In this document: piece by piece, positions 15,140-22,836 of the stretch
Layout of the letters: every line of letters starts with the position of its first letter
Position numbering within the stretch: position 1 is the first letter of the stretch
Assembly: GCF_000513135.1 (NCBI RefSeq)
Contig: NZ_BAUV01000043.1
Location: forward strand, 1 to 34,008
Reading direction: 5' to 3'
Source: Halalkalibacter akibai JCM 9157
Lineage (GTDB): Bacteria > Bacillota > Bacilli > Bacillales > Bacillaceae_D
DNA: 34,008 nucleotides
Program-made: the position numbers and the translations under genes
Notes under the pieces: generated by a model
The model's input: only the letters and a program-made list of their open reading frames with translations
Database searches by the model: none
Told to the model about the DNA's origin: nothing

Positions 15140-16294
15140 ATGACTGTTATAAAAAAAATAACCGAAGAGCGTTACCAAGAGGCAATTGAACTATCGGAAT
15201 ATGCTTTTCAATATAAAGTAACACCAGATCAAATGGAAGAACGAGTAAGGTTATTAAAAAAGCATCATCAACTATTTGGTATTATTGAAGAGGATAAGTT
15301 AGTGGCAAAACTACACTTTCTTCCTCTTGAAATTAATTTAGGTGATAAACTTTTGAAAATGGGTGGAATCGCGGGAGTAGCGACTTATCCTGAATATAGA
15401 AGAAGTGGATTTGTACACAATCTCCTCATACACATGTTAAATAAGATGAAAGAAGAAGGATATAGTCTTTCTATGCTTCATCCATTCTCTGTTCCGTTTT
15501 ATCGTAAGTATGGTTGGGAACTTTTTTCTAATAAACATGTAGTAACTTTGAAAAAATCAGATTTGAGATTTAAAAAGTCTACATTAGGAAATATGAAGCG
15601 CTTTTCAAAGAACCCCCCTCTAGACGATCTCCAAATCGTGTATGGTGCATATGCAAAAAGATTTTCAGGAATGCTCAAAAGAGCTGAAGACTGGTGGGAG
15701 AAGCTCGTAAAGAATCAGCAAATAGCTGTTTACTATGACGAACAAAAAGAGCCTTGTGGGTATATCTGTTATCAAATTGCTAATATGAAGATGGAAGTTG
15801 AGGAATTTGTTGCTTTGAACGGAGAAGCAAGACGAGGGCTTTGGAATTTTATATGTCAGCATGATTCTATGGTTGAAGAGCTGGAAATGACGCTGTATGA
15901 AAACGAGCCTTTACTATTTTCGTTGGAAGAACCAAGATTCAAAAGAACCATTACTCCTTACTTTATGGCTCGTATTGTTGATGTTGAAAGTTTCTTAAAG
16001 ATGTATGATTTTAATTGGTCTGATTCAGCGACAGAAATCGTTCTGAAGATTGATGATCCCCATGCATCTTGGAACAATCAATCCTTTTCTATAACTAAAA
16101 ATGGAGTAACCGTAGTGGATGATGGTCATAAGGAGATTACTTTATCAATTAATGCTCTCACAGCCTTATTACTAGGTTATCAAAGCTGGCAGCAATTATT
16201 GGAAATTGAACAGATTCAAGGATCCGTATCTGATTTAGAAAGATTTGCTAACATCATTCCTAAGAGAGTTCCATTTTTTTATGATTTTTTTTAA
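15140..16294 (+). CDS. Eis-like GNAT N-acetyltransferase
   Basis: Acetyl-CoA-dependent transferase of the Eis family, whose members acetylate amines, including several positions of aminoglycosides; the native substrate is unknown. Length is 384 residues. In order: an N-terminal GNAT domain with acetyl-CoA motif A (VATYPEYRRSGFVHNLL) and the Eis tyrosine in PFYRKYGWE, a second GNAT-like region, and a C-terminal sterol-carrier-like domain. The last residue is Phe; in the mycobacterial enzyme the C-terminal carboxylate acts as the base, and here too the chain ends in a Phe. The ribosome binding site is GGAGGAG, 5-6 nt upstream. It is a single-gene unit convergent with the DUF421 gene. Confidence 0.85.
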   Translation: MTVIKKITEERYQEAIELSEYAFQYKVTPDQMEERVRLLKKHHQLFGIIEEDKLVAKLHFLPLEINLGDKLLKMGGIAGVATYPEYRRSGFVHNLLIHMLNKMKEEGYSLSMLHPFSVPFYRKYGWELFSNKHVVTLKKSDLRFKKSTLGNMKRFSKNPPLDDLQIVYGAYAKRFSGMLKRAEDWWEKLVKNQQIAVYYDEQKEPCGYICYQIANMKMEVEEFVALNGEARRGLWNFICQHDSMVEELEMTLYENEPLLFSLEEPRFKRTITPYFMARIVDVESFLKMYDFNWSDSATEIVLKIDDPHASWNNQSFSITKNGVTVVDDGHKEITLSINALTALLLGYQSWQQLLEIEQIQGSVSDLERFANIIPKRVPFFYDFF

Positions 16295-16366
16295 TAATAA
16301 AAAGGATGAATCAGAAGGCCTTTGATTCAACCTCAAGCAATGATAAGTGGAGCCACCTGTCTATTT

Positions 16367-17089
16367 CTACTGTAAATGTCCAGGTGGTTGTTTGCTATGT
16401 TCTTCAAGGTCTATCTCTTCAAAAAGATCAATCTCTTTTTTATTCGGTTGATTAGAAAGTTGTTTGGTTAACTCTTGTATTTGCTTTTGAAGTTTTTCAA
16501 TCACTTGTTGGTTTGGTTCAGATGTGTTCACTTGTTGTTGAACATAAGACTGAGTTGGTAGCATTTGCGAAACTAGATTTTTAATCTGATTCATTTCCTT
16601 CTTTATTGAATCGATGTCTTGTTTAGTTGACGTTTTAGCTTCTTCTTTTAAAATGATAGCAATTTGTCCGTTCGGCTCAATCGTAGCCCATTTCACATCA
16701 CTGATCTTATTGACATTTTGAATTCTAAGTTGTGTTTCTAATTGGTCAACGGTAAGTCTTACAGAGCGAAGGTTATTAAGTTTAAGTTGACCGTCTTCAA
16801 TGAGAACTTTTGCTTTCCCTGTTATCAATTGTTCTAAAAAATCAATTTTCAGTTGGCTGTACTCAACGATAATTAAAGTCGCAACAAGTAAAGAGCCAAC
16901 GTACAATGTTGACCAAATGTTCTCTCCTGCTAATGGTTGTATCAGTAAAGAACCGATTCCAATCATGATAACCGTTTGAGCTAATGTCATTTGAGAGATT
17001 GATTTTCGCCCCGCTATTCGTAATAAAACAGTTCCAGCAAGAACAATTAAAGCCGATTTCCAAGCCCATGCAACTAAGTCAATATCCAT
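16367..17089 (-). CDS. DUF421 membrane protein (YetF/YcaP-type)
   Basis: A protein of 240 residues with three N-terminal membrane segments (about residues 8-25, 38-58 and 63-80), including the conserved RIAGRKSISQMT stretch. A cytoplasmic DUF421 domain follows (LITGKAKVLIEDGQLKLNNLRSVRLTVDQLETQLR), and then a long C-terminal tail rich in Gln and Lys with coiled-coil character (residues 160-240) that is longer than in the basic family. Spore-membrane roles are known for some YetF paralogues in Bacillus, but nothing here ties this copy to that. The ribosome binding site is AAAGGAGAT on the minus strand. It is followed on the chromosome by two more minus-strand membrane protein genes. Confidence 0.88.
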   Translation of the reverse strand: MDIDLVAWAWKSALIVLAGTVLLRIAGRKSISQMTLAQTVIMIGIGSLLIQPLAGENIWSTLYVGSLLVATLIIVEYSQLKIDFLEQLITGKAKVLIEDGQLKLNNLRSVRLTVDQLETQLRIQNVNKISDVKWATIEPNGQIAIILKEEAKTSTKQDIDSIKKEMNQIKNLVSQMLPTQSYVQQQVNTSEPNQQVIEKLQKQIQELTKQLSNQPNKKEIDLFEEIDLEEHSKQPPGHLQ

Positions 17090-17160
17090 TGGTGTATCTC
17101 CTTTTTCAAACTAATTATCTCTAGGTTGTACAAACTTTAGACTCATATCCATAAACGAAG

Positions 17161-17199
17161 AAAAAAGCTGAAGACCTTAATTAGGTTCTTCAGCTTTTT
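17161..17199 (-). terminator. Terminator of the EamA gene
   Basis: On the minus strand AGCTGAAGAACCT pairs with AGGTCTTCAGCT (one bulge) on a short loop and is followed by six Ts. The EamA stop codon is in the loop. The plus side also has a T-run, so it may act both ways. Confidence 0.85.
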
Positions 17200-18073
17200 C
17201 TTTGTTTGATTTTTTATCAGCAAGACCTAATAATAAAATAGAAATTAATAAAACAATGGCTCCGGTGATATTTTGAAAGGTAAGATCAATCGGGAAAAAA
17301 GGAAAAGAGATAATGGCAAGTAGAACTGGACTAAAAGCTCTTGTCACATTGGCAACTGAAAAACGTAAATATTTCAAAGCCTCATATAAGAAGAGCGTTC
17401 CGATAAAGCCAGAAAAAAGAGATGACACAACAATGTAGCCGATTCCTTCCATTGAGTAATTGCCATCAAAAAGCTCTCCAGACAATAACGCATAAACGCC
17501 AACAAAAAAGAAGGTCGTGCAACTATTAGTAAATAAGATTGAGTTGGACGTGCGTTCTTCTGACAAAACTCTTTTTATAAAAACATTCGTTAAAGCAAAA
17601 AAGAACGTATATAACAAAGCAAAAAAACTACCGACTAAGTTCGCTTGATAACTCCCACCTTTCTCTACAAATAAAAAGACGCCAACAATCGCACATATAA
17701 TAAAAATTATTTCTTTTCTAGAAAGACGTTCTTTCAAGATAAACACAGATAAAAGTACAGCGAAAACGGTATAAAATCTTCCGATAAAACCAATTTCAAC
17801 TGGTGATAGTAAATCCATACTAACAAATAAAAAGATCACTCCTAAAGAGTTGAAAAGGGCTAGGATGATCATGTCTTTTTTTAAATAAAATTGAACTCTT
17901 TTTTTTGTAAACAAGCCAAGTATAAAGCTTGCGACGATAATAGTAAGTGCGTTAATCATGGCAGCTTTAGCGGGAGATATTTGTAAAAGTCCAAACTTAG
18001 CTAATAACGGACCGATTGCAACGGCTAGAACAGAAAGTAAATTAAAAAGATGGCCTTTTTGTGTTTGACTCAT
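17177..18073 (-). CDS. EamA/DMT-family transporter
   Basis: Drug/metabolite transporter superfamily member, presumably exporting or importing a small metabolite across the cytoplasmic membrane; the substrate is unknown. 298 residues with ten hydrophobic segments arranged as two EamA repeats. The first ends around GVFLFVEKGGSY and the second starts at LVGSFFALLYTFFFALTNVF. The conserved ERLSRKE between segments 4 and 5 is present. The ribosome binding site AGGGGG is 6 nt before the ATG on the minus strand. A terminator overlaps the stop codon, and about 90 bp separate it from the DUF421 gene, so the two are separate transcripts. Confidence 0.88.
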   Translation of the reverse strand: MSQTQKGHLFNLLSVLAVAIGPLLAKFGLLQISPAKAAMINALTIIVASFILGLFTKKRVQFYLKKDMIILALFNSLGVIFLFVSMDLLSPVEIGFIGRFYTVFAVLLSVFILKERLSRKEIIFIICAIVGVFLFVEKGGSYQANLVGSFFALLYTFFFALTNVFIKRVLSEERTSNSILFTNSCTTFFFVGVYALLSGELFDGNYSMEGIGYIVVSSLFSGFIGTLFLYEALKYLRFSVANVTRAFSPVLLAIISFPFFPIDLTFQNITGAIVLLISILLLGLADKKSNKEKAEEPN

Positions 18074-18191
18074 TGAATCCCCCTAAATATTCTTGTACTT
18101 TTTCTCTCTTGGACGAATCCGGTTATATGTATATTATTTTACTATATGTCATCCTCTTCTATCTTACAATTGTTTACAGGTATTATTCAGA

Positions 18192-18245
18192 AAAAGCTAA
18201 GGGACATCCCCATCAGGTTCACTAAAGACCTTGAGGATATCCCTT
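18192..18245 (-). terminator. Terminator of the PAP2 gene
   Basis: On the minus strand the arms AAGGGATATCC and GGATGTCCCTT pair, with an inner AGGT/ACCT stem, followed by AGCTTTTT. Confidence 0.8.
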
Positions 18246-18265
18246 TATCATCATTTAAATTGGAG

Positions 18266-18931
18266 TTATATTAGATTAATTCTGAACCGTTCAGTTAAAT
18301 AGTACTTTAACGTGTTTAAGCTTAGGAAAAACCAGGTGATTGATATCGTTATAGCCGCAAGTATATCTGATGGAAAATGAGCACCAACTATAATACGGCT
18401 TAATGCTATTGTGGCAATTAATAGTGTCAATGAAAAAATTAAAGTGATCTTAAGTGAGCGTCTCTTTATAAAGTGATAGGCCAGATAAACGAGAAAAGAG
18501 AAGAGCAGAACACTCCTCATTGTATGTCCACTAGGAAAACTATAGGAAGCAATTTCTAATGAGAAGCCGAACACTTCAATGACACTCATCTCACCCGGTC
18601 TCTCACGTTGGAAGAGGATTTTTAAAAATAAGTTTAACCCGATCCCACCGAATGTAAGAGTAAATAAAAATAGAATATGAGCCCATAGTTTTTTATAGAG
18701 GAGATAAAACGTTAAAGCCAAGGTCGTAATAAGAATAACTTCCCCAGAACCAATAGTTGTGAAGTATTTCATAAATGTTTGGACACTAGCAGAAGATTGG
18801 TTATTAAACCAGGCAATAACAGAGTAATCAAGATAGGAAAGCTTATTCAAAGAAGAAAGCACAGATATAAGTAAGAAACAAATGAAACTGAAGGTTATTA
18901 GATAAATTTGTTTGTTTTTTAATGAAAACAT
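18266..18931 (-). CDS. PAP2-family membrane phosphatase
   Basis: Integral membrane phosphatase with its active site on the outer face. Likely substrates are undecaprenyl pyrophosphate (BcrC-like) or phosphatidylglycerophosphate; sequence alone does not choose. All three acid phosphatase motifs are present: KILFQRERP, PSGHT and SRIIVGAHFPSD. 221 residues with about six membrane helices, first at residues 8-28. The ribosome binding site AAAGTGGGA is on the minus strand. It is a monocistronic unit with its own terminator. Confidence 0.92.
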   Translation of the reverse strand: MFSLKNKQIYLITFSFICFLLISVLSSLNKLSYLDYSVIAWFNNQSSASVQTFMKYFTTIGSGEVILITTLALTFYLLYKKLWAHILFLFTLTFGGIGLNLFLKILFQRERPGEMSVIEVFGFSLEIASYSFPSGHTMRSVLLFSFLVYLAYHFIKRRSLKITLIFSLTLLIATIALSRIIVGAHFPSDILAAITISITWFFLSLNTLKYYLTERFRINLI

Positions 18932-19026
18932 ATAAGTCCCACTTTCTGATATGGAAATATTGTAGTTATTATCATATCATCATATAGGAATTTGAAATGT
19001 TTAAAAAAATGGAATCTATCTTTGGA

Positions 19027-19051
19027 GACGCTTAATATAGAGCGTCTTTTT
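19027..19051 (+). terminator. Orphan terminator preceded by a 12-codon frame
   Basis: GACGCT (19027-19032) pairs with AGCGTC (19041-19046), followed by TTTTT. It lies between two divergent genes with no full gene upstream on the plus strand. The short frame MFKKMESIFGDA (18997-19035), with AGGAA upstream, ends inside the stem. A weak promoter TTGTAG-N17-TATAGG sits at 18960-18988. Together this resembles a leader/attenuator for the CLC gene or the relic of a small gene. Confidence 0.55.
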
Positions 19052-19186
19052 GTGCTCTTAATAATAATATCCAATTTTACGAGAAAATCTTAGAATGATT
19101 TGGAAGTGTTAAGGAAATTTTAAAAGGGAATGTCAGAGTGAAGCAGTCAGAAAAGAGTTACATCCCAATTGAAATGAGGAAAAGGA

Positions 19187-20479
19187 ATGTCATTTAGAGC
19201 CACTTACTTTCATGTGTTTTTCACGCTCTCTAAATGGATTGGATTAGGACTAATTGTCGGTGTAGTCATTGGCTCGACTACAGCACTTTTGCTAACAACG
19301 AATGATTTTCTTGGAAACACACGGGAAGAAAATAGTTGGCTCATTTATTTTCTTCCCATTGCAGGATTAATGGTTGGTTCGATGTATATGAAGTTTGGAA
19401 CAAAAGGAAAAAATGATGCTCTAAAGGGAAATAACCTTATTATTGACGCCATTCATGGAAAAGCGAATGTTTTGAGGAGAATGGGACCGATCGTTTACTT
19501 AGGTACTTTTATTACTGTTTTATTCGGGGGATCAACAGGAAGAGAAGGTGCAGCGATTCAGATGGGAGGAAGCGTTGCCGAAACAGTAAATAAAATATTT
19601 AAAATGAATGCTGTTGATATGAAACTTTTGTTAATGAGCGGTATTAGCGCAGGCTTCGGTGCAGCATTTGGAACGCCTATTACAGGTGTTGTTTTTGGAA
19701 TGGAAATGGTTGCTCTAGGCAAGTTAAAATATGAAGCTTTCGTCCCCTGCTTGGTGGCAAGTTTTACAGGGCATTATATCGCTGTTGTAGCATGGGGAAT
19801 AGAACATGAAACATTTATCATTCAAAAGGTACCAGAGTTGTCCGTTCTTTCTTTTACAAAAGTCATTCTGTTATCAATTGTCTTTAGTTTATTGAGTGTG
19901 TTGTATTGCCAATTAAGACATGGGATTCAAAGAATTTCTGAAAAGTACACGAAGAAAAACCACATCGTTAGAACTTTTATAGGAGGGCTTATCATTGTAG
20001 CATTAACGTTACTAATTGGCTCGACAGACTATAACGGTCGCGGCTTAGATATGCTAGAACAAGCTTTTAAGGAAGATGTTCCTTCTTACGCATTTATCGC
20101 AAAACTGATTTTTACTGCTGTGACACTTGGTTTTGGCTTTGTAGGTGGAGAAGCCATTCCGTTATTTTTTATGGGAGCGACACTTGGAAACACTTTATAT
20201 GGAGTTGCTGACCTCCCTATGTCTTTTTTAGCTGGGATTGGCATGATCGCAACATTTTGTGGTGGAGCTAATACGCCTATTGCCGCTTTTTTACTTGCGG
20301 TCGAGTTATTTGATGGTAAGGGGATAGAGTATTTTTTTGTTGCAACATTAACAAGCTATATTTTCTCAGGTCATCATGGACTTTGGCCATCTCAAACGGT
20401 TCATGATCCAAAAAGAAGACTGTATCGTGTTGGTGATGGATTATCGATTAAAGAGATTGAAGAACAGTCGAAAAAATAA
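19187..20479 (+). CDS. CLC-family anion channel/antiporter
   Basis: Membrane transporter for chloride, fluoride or another halide. 430 residues with about ten to twelve helices. The gating-glutamate motif is present as GGSTGREGAAIQMG (family GREGP). The usual GSGIP filter is replaced by KGNNLIIDAIH at the corresponding place, a feature of the divergent group that includes the fluoride-exporting CLC-F proteins. The second-half motif GGEAIPLFFMGATLGN matches GGxFxPxxxxGAxxG. Chloride-type versus fluoride-type cannot be settled by eye, and I saw no fluoride riboswitch upstream. ATG 19187 follows GAGGAAAAGGA. The gene is a single unit with its own terminator. Confidence 0.87.
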   Translation: MSFRATYFHVFFTLSKWIGLGLIVGVVIGSTTALLLTTNDFLGNTREENSWLIYFLPIAGLMVGSMYMKFGTKGKNDALKGNNLIIDAIHGKANVLRRMGPIVYLGTFITVLFGGSTGREGAAIQMGGSVAETVNKIFKMNAVDMKLLLMSGISAGFGAAFGTPITGVVFGMEMVALGKLKYEAFVPCLVASFTGHYIAVVAWGIEHETFIIQKVPELSVLSFTKVILLSIVFSLLSVLYCQLRHGIQRISEKYTKKNHIVRTFIGGLIIVALTLLIGSTDYNGRGLDMLEQAFKEDVPSYAFIAKLIFTAVTLGFGFVGGEAIPLFFMGATLGNTLYGVADLPMSFLAGIGMIATFCGGANTPIAAFLLAVELFDGKGIEYFFVATLTSYIFSGHHGLWPSQTVHDPKRRLYRVGDGLSIKEIEEQSKK

Positions 20480-20481
20480 GG

Positions 20482-20515
20482 TGAATTCCAATTTAATTTG
20501 GAGTTCATTTTATTT
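20482..20515 (+). terminator. Intrinsic terminator of the CLC gene
   Basis: TGAATTCCAA (20482-20491) pairs with TTGGAGTTCA (20498-20507), one G-U, followed by TTTTATTTT. Confidence 0.82.
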
Positions 20516-20622
20516 TGGTTTGTAATCGTATTTAACTGCTCAGAATAAGTGGTAAAGAAATTCCAAATAGTATATTGTTAGTAGCAGTTACTAAACTATT
20601 AAACTAGCTTAAGGAGAGGTCC

Positions 20623-21384
20623 ATGACAAACAAGCAAGTGGTTAAAGTAAAAGAACAATACATAACTGTATATGGTGTATCGCTGTACACAAAACTAGTA
20701 GGGAATAAGGCGTTAAAGCCAACTATCATCATGGATGCTGGCTACAATGATTGGTCGAAAACGTGGGATCCAATCATTGAACAATTGGCTAGTGAAGCGC
20801 AAGTATTTATGTATGACCGAGCAGGATTAGGTAAAAGTGAAAAGACAACCCGAAAACGGACAAGTATGGAGATGGTGTTCGAATTAAAAGAACTTCTAAA
20901 AGAGGCTAATTTACAGCCTCCATATCTACTAGTTGGTCATTCCTATGGAGGAATCAATATAAGATTATTTGCATCTTTTTTTCCGGATGCGGTTACAGGT
21001 CTTGTTCTAATAGATACACCAACTGAAAACTATCGTACTGTTTTACTGCCTCGTTTTCCTAACGAATTCCAAAAAGCTTATGTGAAACAGTTTGGAAGTG
21101 AGCAGGCGTATGTGGAATTTCAAGAAAGCTTTGAGCAAGTGAAGAAGCAGCCGTATTTAGGTGATATTCCTCTTGTTATTCTCTCAGCTAATCAAAAGCA
21201 ACACTACACACCAGAAATACAACTACTCTGGCATCAATTACAAGAAGAGTTGTTACAGTTATCCTCGAAAAGTAAATTACTTATAGCTGAAGAAAGTGGT
21301 CATTATATTCACCATGATGAACCGGAGCTTGTAATAGGAGCGATTAGATCGTTAATTGGTGATGAGAACCAAAAGAGTGTGTAA
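20623..21384 (+). CDS. Alpha/beta hydrolase
   Basis: Cytoplasmic alpha/beta-fold hydrolase of unknown substrate, 253 residues. Oxyanion-region motif MDAGYNDWSKTW, nucleophile elbow GHSYGG (Ser nucleophile), acid after strand 6 (a D or E near PYLGDIPLVILSA), and catalytic His in ESGHYIHHDEPELV. ATG 20623 has AAGGAGAGG 5-6 nt upstream. The last eight codons (DENQKSV and the TAA) are the first part of unit 1 of the 52-bp tandem array. Later units have TGG where the gene has its TAA, so the C-terminus is embedded in a repeat. I see no terminator after the gene; transcription probably runs into the array. Confidence 0.85.
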   Translation: MTNKQVVKVKEQYITVYGVSLYTKLVGNKALKPTIIMDAGYNDWSKTWDPIIEQLASEAQVFMYDRAGLGKSEKTTRKRTSMEMVFELKELLKEANLQPPYLLVGHSYGGINIRLFASFFPDAVTGLVLIDTPTENYRTVLLPRFPNEFQKAYVKQFGSEQAYVEFQESFEQVKKQPYLGDIPLVILSANQKQHYTPEIQLLWHQLQEELLQLSSKSKLLIAEESGHYIHHDEPELVIGAIRSLIGDENQKSV

Positions 21385-21775
21385 AGCAGAGGAAAAGGGT
21401 CATCATAAAGTTGATGAGAACCAAAAGAACGTGTGGAGCAGAGGAAAAGAGTCATCATAAAGTTGATGAGAACCAAAAGAACATGTGGAGCAGAGGAAAA
21501 AGGTCATCATAAGGTCGATGAGAACCAAAAGAACGTGTGGAGCTGTGAAAAAAGGTCATCATAAGGTCGATGAAAACCAAAAGAGCATAGGAAGCAGAGA
21601 AAAAAGGTCATCATGAGGTCGATGAAAACCAAAAGAGCATAGGAAGCAGAGAAATTAGGTCATCATAAGGGCCGATGAAAACCAAAAGTATAGGAAGCAG
21701 AGGAAAAAGGTCGTCATAAGGTTGATGAAGAGCCAAAGAGCATAAAAGCAGGAAGAAAAGATCTTCAAAAAGACC
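21361..21775. repeat. Eight tandem copies of a 52-bp repeat
   Basis: Units start at 21361, 21413, 21465, 21517, 21569, 21621, 21674 and 21724, with lengths 52, 52, 52, 52, 52, 53, 50 and about 52. Each begins GATGA[GA]AACCAAAAG and ends GGTCATCATAAGGTC or close. Units 1-4 share GTGTGGAGC-like middles and units 5-7 share GCATAGGAAGC, so the array seems to have grown in two phases; unit 8 is degenerate. The plus strand is about three-quarters purine. At every junction TCATC pairs with GATGA (TCATCA/TGATGA after units 1 and 2), making a series of small hairpins 52 bp apart. There is no unique spacer, so it is not CRISPR. Function unknown. From 21776 to 21909 I see nothing recognisable. Confidence 0.9.
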
Positions 21776-21909
21776 GCTGAAAGCTTTAATAGGTTATAAA
21801 GAAGAGGGTAAGTCATTCATAGAGTACTTGCAGAAGATCGTAGTTCAACTATCCCCTTCTACTACTCTACTACATAAAAAAACTAGTAAATAAACAGGTG
21901 AAAAATAGA

Positions 21910-21938
21910 TTGACATCTTGCTAAAAGAGGAGTAAATT
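21910..21938 (+). promoter_or_regulatory. ktrAB promoter
   Basis: -35 TTGACA (21910-21915), 17-bp spacer, -10 TAAATT (21933-21938). It lies directly upstream of the riboswitch. Confidence 0.8.
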
Positions 21939-21966
21939 CTCCTTATCAACAAAATAAAAGACCTTA

Positions 21967-22093
21967 TTCGCTTAATCTGCTAAACAGAGCGGGGGAACCA
22001 ATTGGGCCAATTTTACTTGGCCTTGGGGTGAATCTTACTTAGTAAGAAGGGATACTCTCAGTCCCTAATCCGACAGCTAACCTCGTCAGCGTT
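21967..22093 (+). ncRNA. Cyclic di-AMP riboswitch (ydaO/yuaA class)
   Basis: The conserved core is easily read: GAGCGGGGGAACCAATTGGG, GGGGTGAA, GGGATACTCTCAGTCCC, TAATCCGACAGCTAACCTCG. A closing stem P1 can form between CGCT (21969-21972) and AGCG (22088-22091). The class senses c-di-AMP and turns off potassium uptake and cell-wall genes. Here it precedes ktrAB, the best known target in Bacillus. The terminator at 22119 is the likely expression platform. Confidence 0.95.
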
Positions 22094-22118
22094 TTATTGG
22101 AGAGAAGGTTCATTAAGG

Positions 22119-22145
22119 GACCATTCTTTGTGATGGTCTTTTTTG
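22119..22145 (+). terminator. Riboswitch-controlled terminator upstream of ktrA
   Basis: GACCAT (22119-22124) pairs with ATGGTC (22133-22138) on an 8-nt loop, followed by six Ts. An alternative pairing of AGAGAAGG (22101-22108) with 22121-22129 would break the stem and could be the antiterminator; that part is inference. Confidence 0.85.
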
Positions 22146-22169
22146 TTGTCTAAAAAAGGAGTGGGGAAT

Positions 22170-22835
22170 ATGGCTAAGAAATTAAAACAATTTGCAGTAA
22201 TTGGTTTAGGTCGGTTTGGAGGGAGTATTTGTAAAGAGTTGTACAACATGGGGCATCAAGTGTTAGCGATTGACAAGAATGATTCTAAGGTGAATGAGTA
22301 TACACAATTTGCGACACATGCGGTCATTGCCGATTCAACTGATGAGAAAGCCTTGCAGTCTTTGGGAGTTCGTAACTTTGAATATGTCATTGTAGCAATT
22401 GGAGATGATATTCAAACGAGTATTTTAACCACTTTGCTCTTGAAAGAAATGAACGTTCCCAATGTTTGGGTGAAAGCGCAAAATTCCTATCATCATAAAG
22501 TATTAGATAAAATAGGGGCAGATCGGATTATTCATCCAGAACAAGATATGGGTATTCGGATTGCCCAGCATTTAACTTCAGAAAAAATTGTAGATTACAT
22601 CGAATTGTCTGATGAATATAGCATTGTAGAGTTATTGGCAACAGCTAAGATTCACAATAAATCTCTTATTGATTTAGATGTCCGGGCGAAATATGGTTGT
22701 ACAATTTTGGCAATCAAACGAGGGGAAAACGTTAATGTATCTCCACTTCCAAGTGAGAGGATCCTTGAAAAAGATCTTCTTATTGTGATCGGGCATAAGA
22801 ATGATCTTAAACGTTTCGAGGATGATGGGATGTAA
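22170..22835 (+). CDS. ktrA: KtrA, cytosolic RCK regulatory subunit of the Ktr potassium uptake system
   Basis: Forms an octameric ring that binds ATP/ADP and c-di-AMP and gates KtrB. ATG 22170 follows AAAGGAGTGGGG; an upstream in-frame start at 22143 lies in the terminator tail. 221 residues. The RCK_N Rossmann domain has GLGRFGGSI at residues 12-20 and an acidic residue at the end of strand 2 (AIDKND). The RCK_C domain (about residues 135-221, KIVDYIELSDEYSIVELLA) carries the c-di-AMP site in this family. Both riboswitch and protein therefore answer to c-di-AMP. ktrB begins 2 nt after its stop. Confidence 0.96.
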   Translation: MAKKLKQFAVIGLGRFGGSICKELYNMGHQVLAIDKNDSKVNEYTQFATHAVIADSTDEKALQSLGVRNFEYVIVAIGDDIQTSILTTLLLKEMNVPNVWVKAQNSYHHKVLDKIGADRIIHPEQDMGIRIAQHLTSEKIVDYIELSDEYSIVELLATAKIHNKSLIDLDVRAKYGCTILAIKRGENVNVSPLPSERILEKDLLIVIGHKNDLKRFEDDGM

Positions 22836-22836
22836 T

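Noticed and set aside
16308-16387. Inverted repeats GAATCA/TGATTC and CCACCTG/CAGGTGG between the convergent Eis-like and DUF421 genes
   Set aside because: Neither is followed by a T-run in a direction that would serve a gene; possibly a weak shared terminator but not supportable.
19052-19186. Fluoride riboswitch upstream of the CLC gene
   Set aside because: I looked for the conserved core of the class and did not find it.
21414-21644. 76-codon frame inside the 52-bp tandem repeats (MRTKRTCGAEEKS...)
   Set aside because: It exists because the 52-bp unit shifts frame by one base per copy, so one frame strings three readings together. There is no ribosome binding site.
21361-21775. CRISPR array
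   Set aside because: The whole 52-bp unit is repeated without unique spacers.
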